In this document: piece after piece, positions 1 to 7,106 of the stretch
Layout: every line of letters starts with the position of its first letter
Position numbering within the stretch: position 1 is the first letter of the stretch
NCBI RefSeq assembly: GCF_014836755.1
Contig: NZ_JACSQF010000005.1
Coordinates: 129,095-162,093, forward strand
DNA length: 32,999 nucleotides
Direction of reading: 5' to 3'
Origin: Oerskovia merdavium
GTDB taxonomy: Bacteria > Actinomycetota > Actinomycetes > Actinomycetales > Cellulomonadaceae
The notes under the pieces: model-generated
What the model was told of the DNA's origin: nothing
What the model saw: the letters and a program-made list of their open reading frames with translations, nothing else
Database searches by the model: none
Translations under genes and position numbers: made by a program

Positions 1-28
1 GGCGGGGGCGCCCCGGGCGCCCCGGCCG

Positions 29-34
29 TACAGT
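29..34 (+). promoter_or_regulatory. putative -10 element of metX (leaderless)
   Basis: TACAGT lies 8 nt before the metX ATG at 43, which would place the transcription start at or next to the start codon. No Shine-Dalgarno sequence is visible between them. The -35 region is GC-only and uninformative. The same hexamer occurs before the PaaK-like gene at 26602. Motif seen; promoter activity inferred. Confidence 0.45.
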
Positions 35-42
35 GGTCGGCA

Positions 43-1260
43 ATGACTCCCCCGCCCCCTTCCGCGTCCTCCCACCCGCCCGCGCGGCGCGGGTCGGACT
101 CGCGTGCGAGGGCCAAGGCGCCCGTGCCGGCCACGGCCGCGTGGCGCGCAGGGGACCCTGTCGGGGCCCGGCTCTTCGCGGACGTCGGCACGTTCGACCT
201 CGAGGCCGGGGGACGACTTCCGGACGTCCGCGTCGCGTACGAGACCTGGGGCACGCTCGCGCCCGACGGGTCGAACGCGGTGCTCGTCCTGCACGCCCTG
301 ACGGGCGACTCGCACGTCGTCGGCCCTGCCGGCCCGGGCCACCTGTCGGCCGGCTGGTGGGAGGCCATGGTCGGGCCCGGTGCTCCGATCGACACCGACC
401 GCTACTTCGTGGTCGCCCCCAACGTCCTGGGCGGCTGCCAGGGCACCACGGGCCCCGCCTCGGCCGCCCCCGACGGTCGTCCCTGGGGCGGGCGCTTCCC
501 GCGTATCACGACGCGCGACCAGGTCGCCGTGGAGATCGAGCTCACGCGGGCGCTCGGCATCTCGTCGTGGGCGCTCGTGATCGGCGCGTCCATGGGCGGG
601 CTGCGCGTGCTCGAGTGGGCGATCCTCGGCCCCGAGTCCGGCATCTCGGTCGAGTCCGTCGCGGTCATCGCGTCGGCCGCGCAGACCTCGGGAGACCAGA
701 TCGCCTGGGCGCACCCGCAGATCGGCGCCATCCGTGCGGACCCGCAGTACCGCGGCGGCGACTACTACGACGTGCCCGACGACCAGGGACCCCACGTGGG
801 CCTGGGCATCGCGCGGCAGATCGCGCACGCGACCTACCGCAGCGCACGCGAGCTCGACGAGCGCTTCGGCCGGCTGCCCCAGGGCGGCGAGGACCCGTTC
901 ACGGACGGGCGCTACGCCGTCCAGTCCTACCTCGACCACCACGGCGACAAGCTCTCGCGCCGCTTCGACGCGAACTCCTACGTCGTGCTCACCGAGTCCA
1001 TGCTGACGCACGACCTGGGCCGTGACCGGGGCGGCGTCGACGAGGCACTGGGCCAGATCACGGCCCGCACGCTCGTCGTGGCCGTCGACACCGACCGTCT
1101 GTTCCTCCCCGCGGACTCGGCACGCATCGCGCAGAAGGTCCCCGGGGCGCAGCCTCTGCGGCTGCTGCACTCGGAGTTCGGGCACGACGGCTTCCTCATC
1201 GAGTTCGACCAGCTCGGGCCCATCGTCACGCAGTTCCTCGCGGAGCGCGCCCAGGTCTGA
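43..1260 (+). CDS. metX: homoserine O-acetyltransferase
   Basis: MetX transfers an acetyl group from acetyl-CoA to homoserine, the activating step of methionine synthesis by direct sulfhydrylation, in the cytoplasm. The 405-residue protein is an alpha/beta hydrolase with the family's nucleophile elbow GASMGG (Ser about 183), the DTDRLF motif carrying the acid (Asp about 351) and the FGHDGF motif with the catalytic His (about 381). The NVLGGCQGTTGP stretch near 128 is also typical. The first 35 residues are Pro/Arg-rich low complexity and not part of the fold. ATG 43 is chosen because a -10-like TACAGT sits just upstream and no later start keeps the whole conserved region. The usual partner metY would lie upstream, outside the window. 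A homoserine O-succinyltransferase activity cannot be excluded from sequence alone, but acetyl is usual in actinobacteria. Confidence 0.95.
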   Translation: MTPPPPSASSHPPARRGSDSRARAKAPVPATAAWRAGDPVGARLFADVGTFDLEAGGRLPDVRVAYETWGTLAPDGSNAVLVLHALTGDSHVVGPAGPGHLSAGWWEAMVGPGAPIDTDRYFVVAPNVLGGCQGTTGPASAAPDGRPWGGRFPRITTRDQVAVEIELTRALGISSWALVIGASMGGLRVLEWAILGPESGISVESVAVIASAAQTSGDQIAWAHPQIGAIRADPQYRGGDYYDVPDDQGPHVGLGIARQIAHATYRSARELDERFGRLPQGGEDPFTDGRYAVQSYLDHHGDKLSRRFDANSYVVLTESMLTHDLGRDRGGVDEALGQITARTLVVAVDTDRLFLPADSARIAQKVPGAQPLRLLHSEFGHDGFLIEFDQLGPIVTQFLAERAQV

Positions 1261-1375
1261 GGCCGTCGCGCGTCGTGTGCGGCGGCGCCCCGGTTCGTCG
1301 ACCGTGTCGCGGCCGCTGCCAGCCCGCCCGCGTCCCGCCCCGCGCACCGCGCGTGACGCCGCGCCCCCGACCAGG

Positions 1376-1381
1376 CACGAT
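1376..1381 (+). promoter_or_regulatory. putative -10 element (leaderless start at 1388)
   Basis: CACGAT is followed by exactly 6 nt and then the ATG at 1388, and no ribosome binding site lies between. The spacing equals that seen before cofD, pnuC and the MoxR gene. The hexamer matches the loose xAxxxT pattern only, so this is a weak call on its own. Confidence 0.35.
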
Positions 1382-1387
1382 GTCCCC

Positions 1388-2101
1388 ATGACCGCAGACC
1401 TGACCGAGGCCACCGCCGCCCTCCACGCCCAGTGGGACCGCCTGGAGAGGTGGCTCGGCTCGCTCGACGACACCCTGGACGACGCGGTCGACCAGCCCAG
1501 CGTCCTGACGGGCTGGACCGTGGGCGAGCTCGTGTCGCACCTGGGGCGCGCCATGGACGCGCTCGTCGCCGCGACGCCCGTCGCACCCGGCACCAACCCG
1601 CTCACGCTCGCCGAGTACCTCGGTACGTACCCCGAGCGCGCCGAGCAGATCGCCCAGGTGACCCGCGCGCTCGACGAGGAGATCGCGGCCGACCGCCTCA
1701 CAGCGGTCTCGGGCTACGCACGCCGGGCGTTCGCGCGCCTCGACGAGCTCGCCCCGACCGAGACCGTGATCCAGGCCCGCCGCGGCCCCATCACGCTGCG
1801 CGACATGGTCGTCTCCCGGCTCATCGAGCTCGTCGTGCACGCCGACGACCTCGAGCGCAGCCTGCCGGGGGTCGCGGAGAAGGCCGTCGACCGCGCTGCC
1901 CTGGACCTGGTCGCGGCCGAGCTGCTGCGTATCGTCGTGACGCGCGGCGGGTGGAGCCTCGAGGTCGTCGACCCGCGCCTGTGGGTCCGGCTCGCGACGG
2001 GCCGCACCCCGTACGACACCGACGACCTGGCCCGCGCGCTCGCCCCGCTCCACACCTCGGACTCAGTCCCGGACCTGGGACGCATGCTGCCGCTGCTCTG
2101 A
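1388..2101 (+). CDS. maleylpyruvate isomerase family (DinB-like, mycothiol-dependent) protein
   Basis: The 237-residue protein resembles the actinobacterial maleylpyruvate isomerase N-terminal/DinB-like four-helix family, whose characterised members use mycothiol as a cofactor or bind a metal through three histidines. The N-terminal part has the family pattern WDRLERWL...GWTVGELVSHLGRAMD (residues about 17-57) with a candidate ligand His, and a second His-bearing helix, IELVVHADDLERSL, near residue 150. The ending around VRLATGRTPYD matches the short C-terminal domain of the family. The substrate is unknown; most family members are annotated only at this level. It stands alone between metX and cofD, with 127 nt of featureless DNA before it. 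ATG 1388 is supported by a -10-like element 6 nt upstream. Confidence 0.8.
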   Translation: MTADLTEATAALHAQWDRLERWLGSLDDTLDDAVDQPSVLTGWTVGELVSHLGRAMDALVAATPVAPGTNPLTLAEYLGTYPERAEQIAQVTRALDEEIAADRLTAVSGYARRAFARLDELAPTETVIQARRGPITLRDMVVSRLIELVVHADDLERSLPGVAEKAVDRAALDLVAAELLRIVVTRGGWSLEVVDPRLWVRLATGRTPYDTDDLARALAPLHTSDSVPDLGRMLPLL

Positions 2102-2153
2102 GCTCGCCCCCTCGGAGGGGCGGCCAGGGACCGACCGTCCCAGACCGCCCCAC

Positions 2154-2159
2154 TATGCT
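2154..2159 (+). promoter_or_regulatory. putative -10 element of cofD (leaderless)
   Basis: TATGCT, a good actinobacterial -10, ends 6 nt before the GTG at 2166. Initiation would then fall on the start codon itself. This supports GTG 2166 over the in-frame GTG at 2169. A small GC hairpin (CCCCT/AGGGG, near 2108-2120) lies just upstream and may end the preceding gene. Confidence 0.5.
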
Positions 2160-2165
2160 CGTCCG

Positions 2166-3101
2166 GTGGTGAACGACGCGCGGGTGACGGTCCTGGCAGG
2201 CGGTGTGGGTGGGGCGAAGCTCGCCCACGGCATGGAGCTCGCGGGGGCCGACCTCACGGTCGTGGTCAACACGGCCGACGACGTCGAGCTCCACGGTCTC
2301 GCGATCAGCCCCGACCTCGACACCGTGACCTACACGCTCGCAGGGCTCGCCGACGACGTGCGCGGCTGGGGCCTGGCCGGGGAGACCTACGCGACGCTCG
2401 ACGCCATGCGGCGCCTGGGCGAGGACACGTGGTTCACGCTGGGCGACCAGGACCTCGCGACCCACGTGGTGCGCACGGCCCGCCTGCGCGCCGGGGACAC
2501 GCTGTCCGAGGTCACGGCCCAGATCACGGCCTCGCTCGGGGTGCGCTCGCACCTCCTGCCGATGACCGACGACCTGGTCGCGACCGTGGTCGAGACGGCC
2601 GACGGGTCGCTCGGCTTCCAGGAGTACTTCGTCGCCCGCCAGCACCGGGACGAGGTCCTGGGGCTGACGTTCGTGGGCGCCGAGCAGGCGGCTCCCGCCC
2701 CGGGCGTGCTCGACGCCGTCTCGGGAGCGGACCTGCTCGTCGTCGCCCCGTCGAACCCGTTCCTGTCGATCGCACCCGTCCTGGCCGTGCCGGGGGTCCG
2801 CGACGCCCTCGCCTCGTCGACCGCGCGCCGTGTCGCGGTGAGCCCGATCATCGGTGGCCGCGCGCTCAAGGGGCCCGCGGCGTCGGTGCTCGCGAGCCTG
2901 GGGCACGACGTCTCGGCCCTGGGCGTCGCGCGCCTGTACGTGGGACTGGTCGACGTCATGTGCATCGACGAGACGGACCGGGACCTCGCGCCCGCGATCG
3001 AGGCCCTGGGGCTCGAGGTGCTCGTGACGGACACGGTCATGGGTGGCGCGGAGGGACGCGAGCGGCTGGCACGCGAGCTCCTCGCCACGGCATCGGCATG
3101 A
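2166..3101 (+). CDS. cofD: 2-phospho-L-lactate transferase (F420 biosynthesis)
   Basis: CofD (FbiA in mycobacteria) moves the phospholactyl (or phosphoenolpyruvyl) group from its GDP-activated form onto the deazaflavin Fo, giving F420-0 or its dehydro form. The 311-residue length is normal. Diagnostic motifs are all present: GGVGGAKLAHG at about 13-23, NTADDVELHGL near 37, SPDLDTVTYTLAGL near 50, TWFTLGDQDLATHVVRT near 88, VVAPSNPFLSI near 196, and SPIIGGRALKGPA near 228. The gene overlaps the next by the ATGA at 3098-3101, so cofD and cofC are translationally coupled and form a pathway operon. GTG 2166 fits a leaderless transcript. Whether the donor is lactyl-2-diphospho-guanosine or the phosphoenolpyruvyl version (as shown for mycobacteria) cannot be told here. 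Confidence 0.95.
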   Translation: MVNDARVTVLAGGVGGAKLAHGMELAGADLTVVVNTADDVELHGLAISPDLDTVTYTLAGLADDVRGWGLAGETYATLDAMRRLGEDTWFTLGDQDLATHVVRTARLRAGDTLSEVTAQITASLGVRSHLLPMTDDLVATVVETADGSLGFQEYFVARQHRDEVLGLTFVGAEQAAPAPGVLDAVSGADLLVVAPSNPFLSIAPVLAVPGVRDALASSTARRVAVSPIIGGRALKGPAASVLASLGHDVSALGVARLYVGLVDVMCIDETDRDLAPAIEALGLEVLVTDTVMGGAEGRERLARELLATASA

Positions 3102-3997
3102 TGCCCGACGGCGCCACGCCGGCCTCGCCCGACGCGTCACCCGCGCGGGGCGACCTGCCCGACGGCGCCCCGCGCCCAGGGAGCGCCCGTGCGGCGAGCG
3201 CCGTCCCGGCCGAGCAGCGCGTCGTCGCGGTCGTGCCGCTGCGCGACGGGTCCTCAGGGAAGTCGCGGCTCGCGGCGGTGCTCGACCCCGCGGAGCGCAG
3301 CCGCCTGATCGCGGTGCTCGCGCGGCACGTCGTCGGGACGCTGCTCGCGAGCGAGGCCGTGGGACGGGTGCTGGTCGTGACGTCGGACCCGCGGTTCGCG
3401 TGGCGCGCGCTGGGGAGCCTGGTGCCGCCCGTGCCGCCACCCCTGGACGACGACCCCGGTGCGGCGGCGGTGACCGGCACGCCCGCGGAGGGCGACGAGG
3501 CCGGCGCCGAGGGCGACGGTCCCGGCCGGCTCCAGATCGTCCTGCAGCCCGCGAGCCGCCCCGGCCTGAACGCCGCGCTCGACGTCGGTCGAGAGCTCGT
3601 GGTCGACACCTCGGGGCCCGGTGAGGGGGCCGCACGGCCCGCCCGCCTCCTGGTCGCCCACGCGGACCTCCCCGCCCTCACGGTCGAGGACGTCGAGGCC
3701 CTGCTCGCCGAGGAGGCGCCGGTCGTCGTCGCGACCGACCGGGCGCGCTCGGGCACCAACCTCCTGGTGCTCGCGGCCGACGCGCCGTTCACGTTCCGGT
3801 TCGGCGCCGGGAGCCTCGAGGCCCACCTGGCCGAGGCGGCCCGGCAGGGCGTGCGCGCCGCCGTCGTGCAGCGGACCGGGACCGCGGTGGACCTCGACAC
3901 GCTCGACGACTGGGCCGAGCTGCCCGCGGACGTGCGGGCGCGCGACGAGCTCGCGGAGCTGCACCGGGCCATGGACCGGGCGGGCTCGGGCGCCTGA
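3098..3997 (+). CDS. cofC: 2-phospho-L-lactate / phosphoenolpyruvate guanylyltransferase (F420 biosynthesis)
   Basis: CofC (FbiD) condenses 2-phospholactate or phosphoenolpyruvate with GTP to form the GDP-activated substrate of CofD. The 299-residue protein has the nucleotidyltransferase start VVAVVPLRDGSSGKSRLAAV (about 44-63), then VLVVTSDPRF, the LVAHADLPALTVEDVEALL segment with the metal-binding Asp, VATDRARSGTNLLVL, and the FRFGAGSLEAHL ending typical of CofC. It is longer than the usual 210-230 residues because of a roughly 40-residue Ala/Pro/Gly-rich N-terminal tail and an acidic Gly-rich insert near 115-145, both probably disordered. ATG 3098 overlaps the cofD stop as ATGA; an ATG directly follows at 3101, so either codon could serve. 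No cofE follows. Confidence 0.9.
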   Translation: MMPDGATPASPDASPARGDLPDGAPRPGSARAASAVPAEQRVVAVVPLRDGSSGKSRLAAVLDPAERSRLIAVLARHVVGTLLASEAVGRVLVVTSDPRFAWRALGSLVPPVPPPLDDDPGAAAVTGTPAEGDEAGAEGDGPGRLQIVLQPASRPGLNAALDVGRELVVDTSGPGEGAARPARLLVAHADLPALTVEDVEALLAEEAPVVVATDRARSGTNLLVLAADAPFTFRFGAGSLEAHLAEAARQGVRAAVVQRTGTAVDLDTLDDWAELPADVRARDELAELHRAMDRAGSGA

Positions 3998-4049
3998 GGC
4001 GCCGGCCCCTCAGGACGACCAGCCGATTGCCGGTCCCGCATGCCGGTGG

Positions 4050-4055
4050 CATCGT
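4050..4055 (+). promoter_or_regulatory. putative -10 element of the GNAT gene (leaderless)
   Basis: CATCGT is followed by 6 nt and then the ATG at 4062. It matches xAxxxT only, so the evidence is mainly the spacing shared with several other genes of the window and the lack of a ribosome binding site. Confidence 0.3.
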
Positions 4056-4061
4056 GACCGC

Positions 4062-4634
4062 ATGGCGATCGACGTGCGGCCCGCGACGGTGTTCGGCGAC
4101 GTGCGGACCATGGTCGGGCCCAAGCGGCCCGACGCCAACGTGTGCTGGTGCCTGAGCTACCGCATCGGCTCGAAGGAGAACGTCGCGCTCGTGGGCCCCG
4201 AGCGCGGGGCCCTCGTCGAGGAGCTCTGCCGCCAGGACCCGCCGCCGGGCGTGCTCGCCTACGACGAGGACGAGGTCGTGGGCTGGGCCGCGGTCCACCC
4301 GCGCGCCGACACGGCCTTCGCGCGCAACCGCAAGATCCCGCACGTCGACGACCTCGACGTGTGGTCGGTGTGGTGCCTGCGCGTGCGCCCCGGGCACCGA
4401 GGCGCGGGCATCTCGCACCGGCTGCTCGAGGGCGCGGTCGCGTTCGCGCGCGAGCACGGCGCGCCCGCGATCGAGGGGTACCCGCTCGACAACGAGGGCC
4501 GGAAGATCGACCTGACCATGGCGTACGCGGGCACCAAGAAGCTCTTCGAGGACGCGGGCTTCACCCAGGCCGCGACGACCGGCTCGGTGCTCAACGGCTT
4601 CCCGCGCGTGCTCATGCGGCTCGACCTGCGCTGA
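4062..4634 (+). CDS. GNAT family N-acetyltransferase
   Basis: The 190-residue cytoplasmic protein is predicted to transfer acetyl from acetyl-CoA to an unknown amine. The GNAT core is visible: DEDEVVGWAAVHPR (beta4 region, about 66-79), then VWSVWCLRVRPGHRGAGISHRLLEGAV (about 101-127) with the acetyl-CoA pyrophosphate loop RPGHRGAGI in the usual R/Q-x-x-G-x-G/A arrangement, and the C-terminal GTKKLFEDAGFTQAA strand-helix segment. The Cys-rich CWCLSYRIG stretch near residue 28 marks a subgroup of actinobacterial GNATs of unknown substrate. It sits 64 nt after cofC but has its own promoter-like element, so membership of the F420 operon is not established. It is convergent with the nitroreductase gene, 43 nt apart. 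Confidence 0.85.
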   Translation: MAIDVRPATVFGDVRTMVGPKRPDANVCWCLSYRIGSKENVALVGPERGALVEELCRQDPPPGVLAYDEDEVVGWAAVHPRADTAFARNRKIPHVDDLDVWSVWCLRVRPGHRGAGISHRLLEGAVAFAREHGAPAIEGYPLDNEGRKIDLTMAYAGTKKLFEDAGFTQAATTGSVLNGFPRVLMRLDLR

Positions 4635-4677
4635 CGCCGGGCGTCCCGCGCCAGGGCGGCAGCGGGTTGCCCCGGGT

Positions 4678-5415
4678 TCACCACCCGCCGCGGTGCACCA
4701 CGTCCTCGAGCGGTCGCCGGGGGCGCCGCGAGGGCGAACCGCCCGACGGCGCAGCACCGGTCCCGGCTCCCACCGCGCCCTCCCGAGGAAGGGGCTCCGC
4801 GGAGTGCCCCACCGCGACCACCCCGGTGACCAGGAGCTCGGGCGGCACCCCGAGCTCGGCGCGCAACGCCTCGACCTGCCCGGGCGGCACCCCGAAGAAG
4901 CACGCCCCGAGCCCCTCGTCGACCGCCGTCTGGAGCATGAGCAGCGACGCCATGCCCGCGTCGACGTGCCAGTACGGCACGTCCCACGGCGACTCGTCCT
5001 CGCCCGCGGCCTGCGCCGCAGCACGGGCCTTGTCGTCCTCGGCGTACCGCGCGAGGTAGGCGTCGCGCGAGGTCAGGACCACCACGAGCACGGGGGCGGT
5101 GCGCATCCCGGCGAGCCACCGGCTCTCCTTCGCGGGGGGCGCAGGGACCTCGTCGTCGGCCCCGCCCGCAGCGGACCTCGCTGCGCCGTCACCACCCCTG
5201 CCCGGCTCCCCCGCCACCACGGGTGAGGTCGCGGACCAGAAGCGCGCGACGTCGTCGGGCCGGTCGAGGACCACGAACGCCCAGCCCTGCGTGAAGCCCG
5301 CGTTGGGCGCGCGCACCGCGTTGTGCAGCATGCGCTCGACCGCGCGCGGCGCGACCGGCTCCCCCGTGAAGCGACGGACCATGCGGCGGCGACGGACGAC
5401 GTCCTGGAACTCCAT
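4678..5415 (-). CDS. nitroreductase family protein (FMN-dependent)
   Basis: The 245-residue protein belongs to the FMN-binding nitroreductase superfamily. The N-terminal signature MEFQDVVRRRRMVRRFTGEP holds the Arg cluster that binds the FMN phosphate, and NAVRAPNAGFTQGWAFVVL (about 31-49) is the next FMN contact. WHVDAGMASLLMLQTAVDEG and GACFFGVPPGQVEALRAELG are the family's C-terminal helix and FMN-binding segment, followed by GVVAVGH. The substrate is unknown. The C-terminal domain of mycobacterial FbiB, which reduces dehydro-F420-0, has the same fold, so the place beside cofD-cofC is suggestive but not proof. An acidic Gly/Ala-rich insert sits near 72-95. An ATG at 5424 is the alternative start; 5415 is preferred because a -10-like CAGCAT lies 7 nt upstream. 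Confidence 0.85.
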   Translation of the reverse strand: MEFQDVVRRRRMVRRFTGEPVAPRAVERMLHNAVRAPNAGFTQGWAFVVLDRPDDVARFWSATSPVVAGEPGRGGDGAARSAAGGADDEVPAPPAKESRWLAGMRTAPVLVVVLTSRDAYLARYAEDDKARAAAQAAGEDESPWDVPYWHVDAGMASLLMLQTAVDEGLGACFFGVPPGQVEALRAELGVPPELLVTGVVAVGHSAEPLPREGAVGAGTGAAPSGGSPSRRPRRPLEDVVHRGGW

Positions 5416-5422
5416 GCCGACC

Positions 5423-5428
5423 ATGCTG
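5423..5428 (-). promoter_or_regulatory. putative -10 element of the nitroreductase gene
   Basis: Read on the minus strand, CAGCAT ends 7 nt before the ATG at 5415. It overlaps the alternative ATG at 5424, so only one of the two can be right. No Shine-Dalgarno sequence is seen for either start. Confidence 0.3.
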
Positions 5429-5589
5429 CCAGCCCGCGCCCGCGTCGCGGGACGCCCGACGCCCGCTGCGCTCACCCACGCCCGGCACAGCGGGGTCCCG
5501 CCACGCGCCCTCCGCGCGCGCCACCGCCCCACCGGTGCCACGATGCGTGAGTCGCGCCGTCGGCCCCGACCCAGCACCAGCCCGTCGCA

Positions 5590-5595
5590 GGAAGG
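5590..5595 (+). promoter_or_regulatory. ribosome binding site of the APC permease
   Basis: GGAAGG stands 8 nt before the GTG at 5604 and decides this start over the in-frame GTG at 5535, whose extra 23 residues would be Arg/Pro-rich. A CACGAT at 5539-5544 could be the -10, giving a leader of about 50 nt. Confidence 0.55.
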
Positions 5596-5603
5596 CCCAG
5601 CCC

Positions 5604-7106
5604 GTGAGCCAAGAACGCACGAGACCCGGCGCGGGGACCATCACGGTCGCCGGCCTCGCCGTCATGAACATCGTCGCGGTCGTGAGCCTGCGCGGTCTGC
5701 CCGCCGAGGCCGAGTACGGGCTCGCCTCGACGTTCTACTACCTGTTCGCCGCCCTGTTCTTCCTGGCCCCCGTGGGGCTCGTGGCCGCCGAGCTCGCGAC
5801 CGGCTGGCCCGAGGAGGGCGGCATGTTCCGCTGGGTCGGTGAGGCGTTCGGGAGCCGGTGGGGATTCCTCGCGATCCTCATGGTCTTCATCGAGGGCTGC
5901 ATCTGGTTCCCGACGATCCTCACGTTCGCCGCGGTCACGCTCGCCTACACGGGCGACGCCGCGGCGGCCCAGCAGATCTCGGGCGACAAGCTGTTCGTGC
6001 TCGCGGTCGTGCTCGGGGTGTTCTGGCTCGCGACGCTCGTCGCGCTGCGCGGCGTGCGGTCGTTCTCGCAGGTCGCGAAGTGGGGTGGGATCGTGGGGAC
6101 GCTCGTACCCGCCACGATCCTCATCGGCCTGGCGATCGCCTACCTCGCGGCGGGCAACACCTCGCAGGTCGAGCTCTCGTGGGGTGCGTTCGTGCCGGAC
6201 CTGTCGAAGTTCTCGAACATCGTGCTCGCCGCGGGCATCTTCCTGTTCTACGCGGGCATGGAGATGAACGCGGTCCACGTGCGGTCGATCAGGAACCCGA
6301 TCCGCAACTACCCGATCGCGATCCTCGTGGCCGCGCTCGGGGCCGTCGTCGTGCTCGTCCTGGGGACGCTCGCGATCGCGGTGGTCGTGCCGAAGGGGCA
6401 GATCAGCCTCACGCAGAGCCTGCTGACCGCGTTCGACACGCTGCTCGGCTGGGCGGGCGTCGGCTGGGCCGGACCCGTCCTGGCCGCGATGCTGGCCGTG
6501 GGCGTCCTCGCGGGCGTCGTGACCTGGGTCGCAGGCCCCGCGACGGGGCTGCTCTCGGTCGCGCGCGCGGGCTACCTGCCCCGGTGGTTCCACCGGACCA
6601 ACCGCGCGGGCATGCCGTCGCGCATCCTGCTCGTGCAGGCCGCGATCGTCACGGCCCTGTCCGTGATGTTCGTGATCCTGCCGTCGGTCCAGGCGGCCTA
6701 TCAGCTCCTGAGTCAGCTCACCGTGATCCTGTACCTGGTCGCGTACGTCCTGATGTTCGCGGCCGTGATCGCGCTGCGGTACTCGCAGCCCGACCGGCCG
6801 CGCCGCTACCACGTGCCAGGCGGCATGGTGGGTGTGTGGGTCATCGGCGGGTGCGGGCTGCTCGCGGCCACGCTCGCGCTCGTCGTGAGCTTCGTGCCAC
6901 CCGCTCAGGTCGAGGTCGGCAGCCCGACGACGTACGTGGGCCTGCTCGTCGGCCTCAGCGTGGTCTTCGTCGCGCTGCCGTTCTGGGCGTACAGCGCCCG
7001 CAGGCCGTCGTGGCGCGACGAGACGCTCGACTTCGCGCCCTTCACGTGGCAGGTCGGAGCAACGGCGGGCGAGCCCCTCCCGGACGTCCGGGCACCGCGC
7101 CCCTAG
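5604..7106 (+). CDS. APC superfamily amino acid permease (GadC-like)
   Basis: This 500-residue integral membrane protein has about 12 hydrophobic helices, as expected of the amino acid/polyamine/organocation superfamily. Residues about 10-90 (GLAVMNIVAVVSLRGLPAEA, then APVGLVAAELATGWPEEGGM and FRWVGEAFGSRWGFLAI) resemble the glutamate:GABA antiporter branch (GadC and relatives), in which the EEGG motif precedes helix 3. The central SNIVLAAGIFLFYAGMEMNA helix and the AGYLPRWFHRTNRAGMP loop (about 318-334) are likewise typical. The substrate cannot be read from sequence; no glutamate decarboxylase lies nearby. GTG 5604 is chosen for its ribosome binding site. The stop codon TAG is shared, as CTAG, with the stop of the convergent dehydrogenase gene. 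Confidence 0.85.
   Translation: MSQERTRPGAGTITVAGLAVMNIVAVVSLRGLPAEAEYGLASTFYYLFAALFFLAPVGLVAAELATGWPEEGGMFRWVGEAFGSRWGFLAILMVFIEGCIWFPTILTFAAVTLAYTGDAAAAQQISGDKLFVLAVVLGVFWLATLVALRGVRSFSQVAKWGGIVGTLVPATILIGLAIAYLAAGNTSQVELSWGAFVPDLSKFSNIVLAAGIFLFYAGMEMNAVHVRSIRNPIRNYPIAILVAALGAVVVLVLGTLAIAVVVPKGQISLTQSLLTAFDTLLGWAGVGWAGPVLAAMLAVGVLAGVVTWVAGPATGLLSVARAGYLPRWFHRTNRAGMPSRILLVQAAIVTALSVMFVILPSVQAAYQLLSQLTVILYLVAYVLMFAAVIALRYSQPDRPRRYHVPGGMVGVWVIGGCGLLAATLALVVSFVPPAQVEVGSPTTYVGLLVGLSVVFVALPFWAYSARRPSWRDETLDFAPFTWQVGATAGEPLPDVRAPRP

Noticed and set aside
1-28. GC palindromic sequence before metX as a terminator of an upstream gene
   Set aside because: The GGGCGCC/GGCGCCC self-complementarity is short and cut by the window edge, so it cannot be judged.
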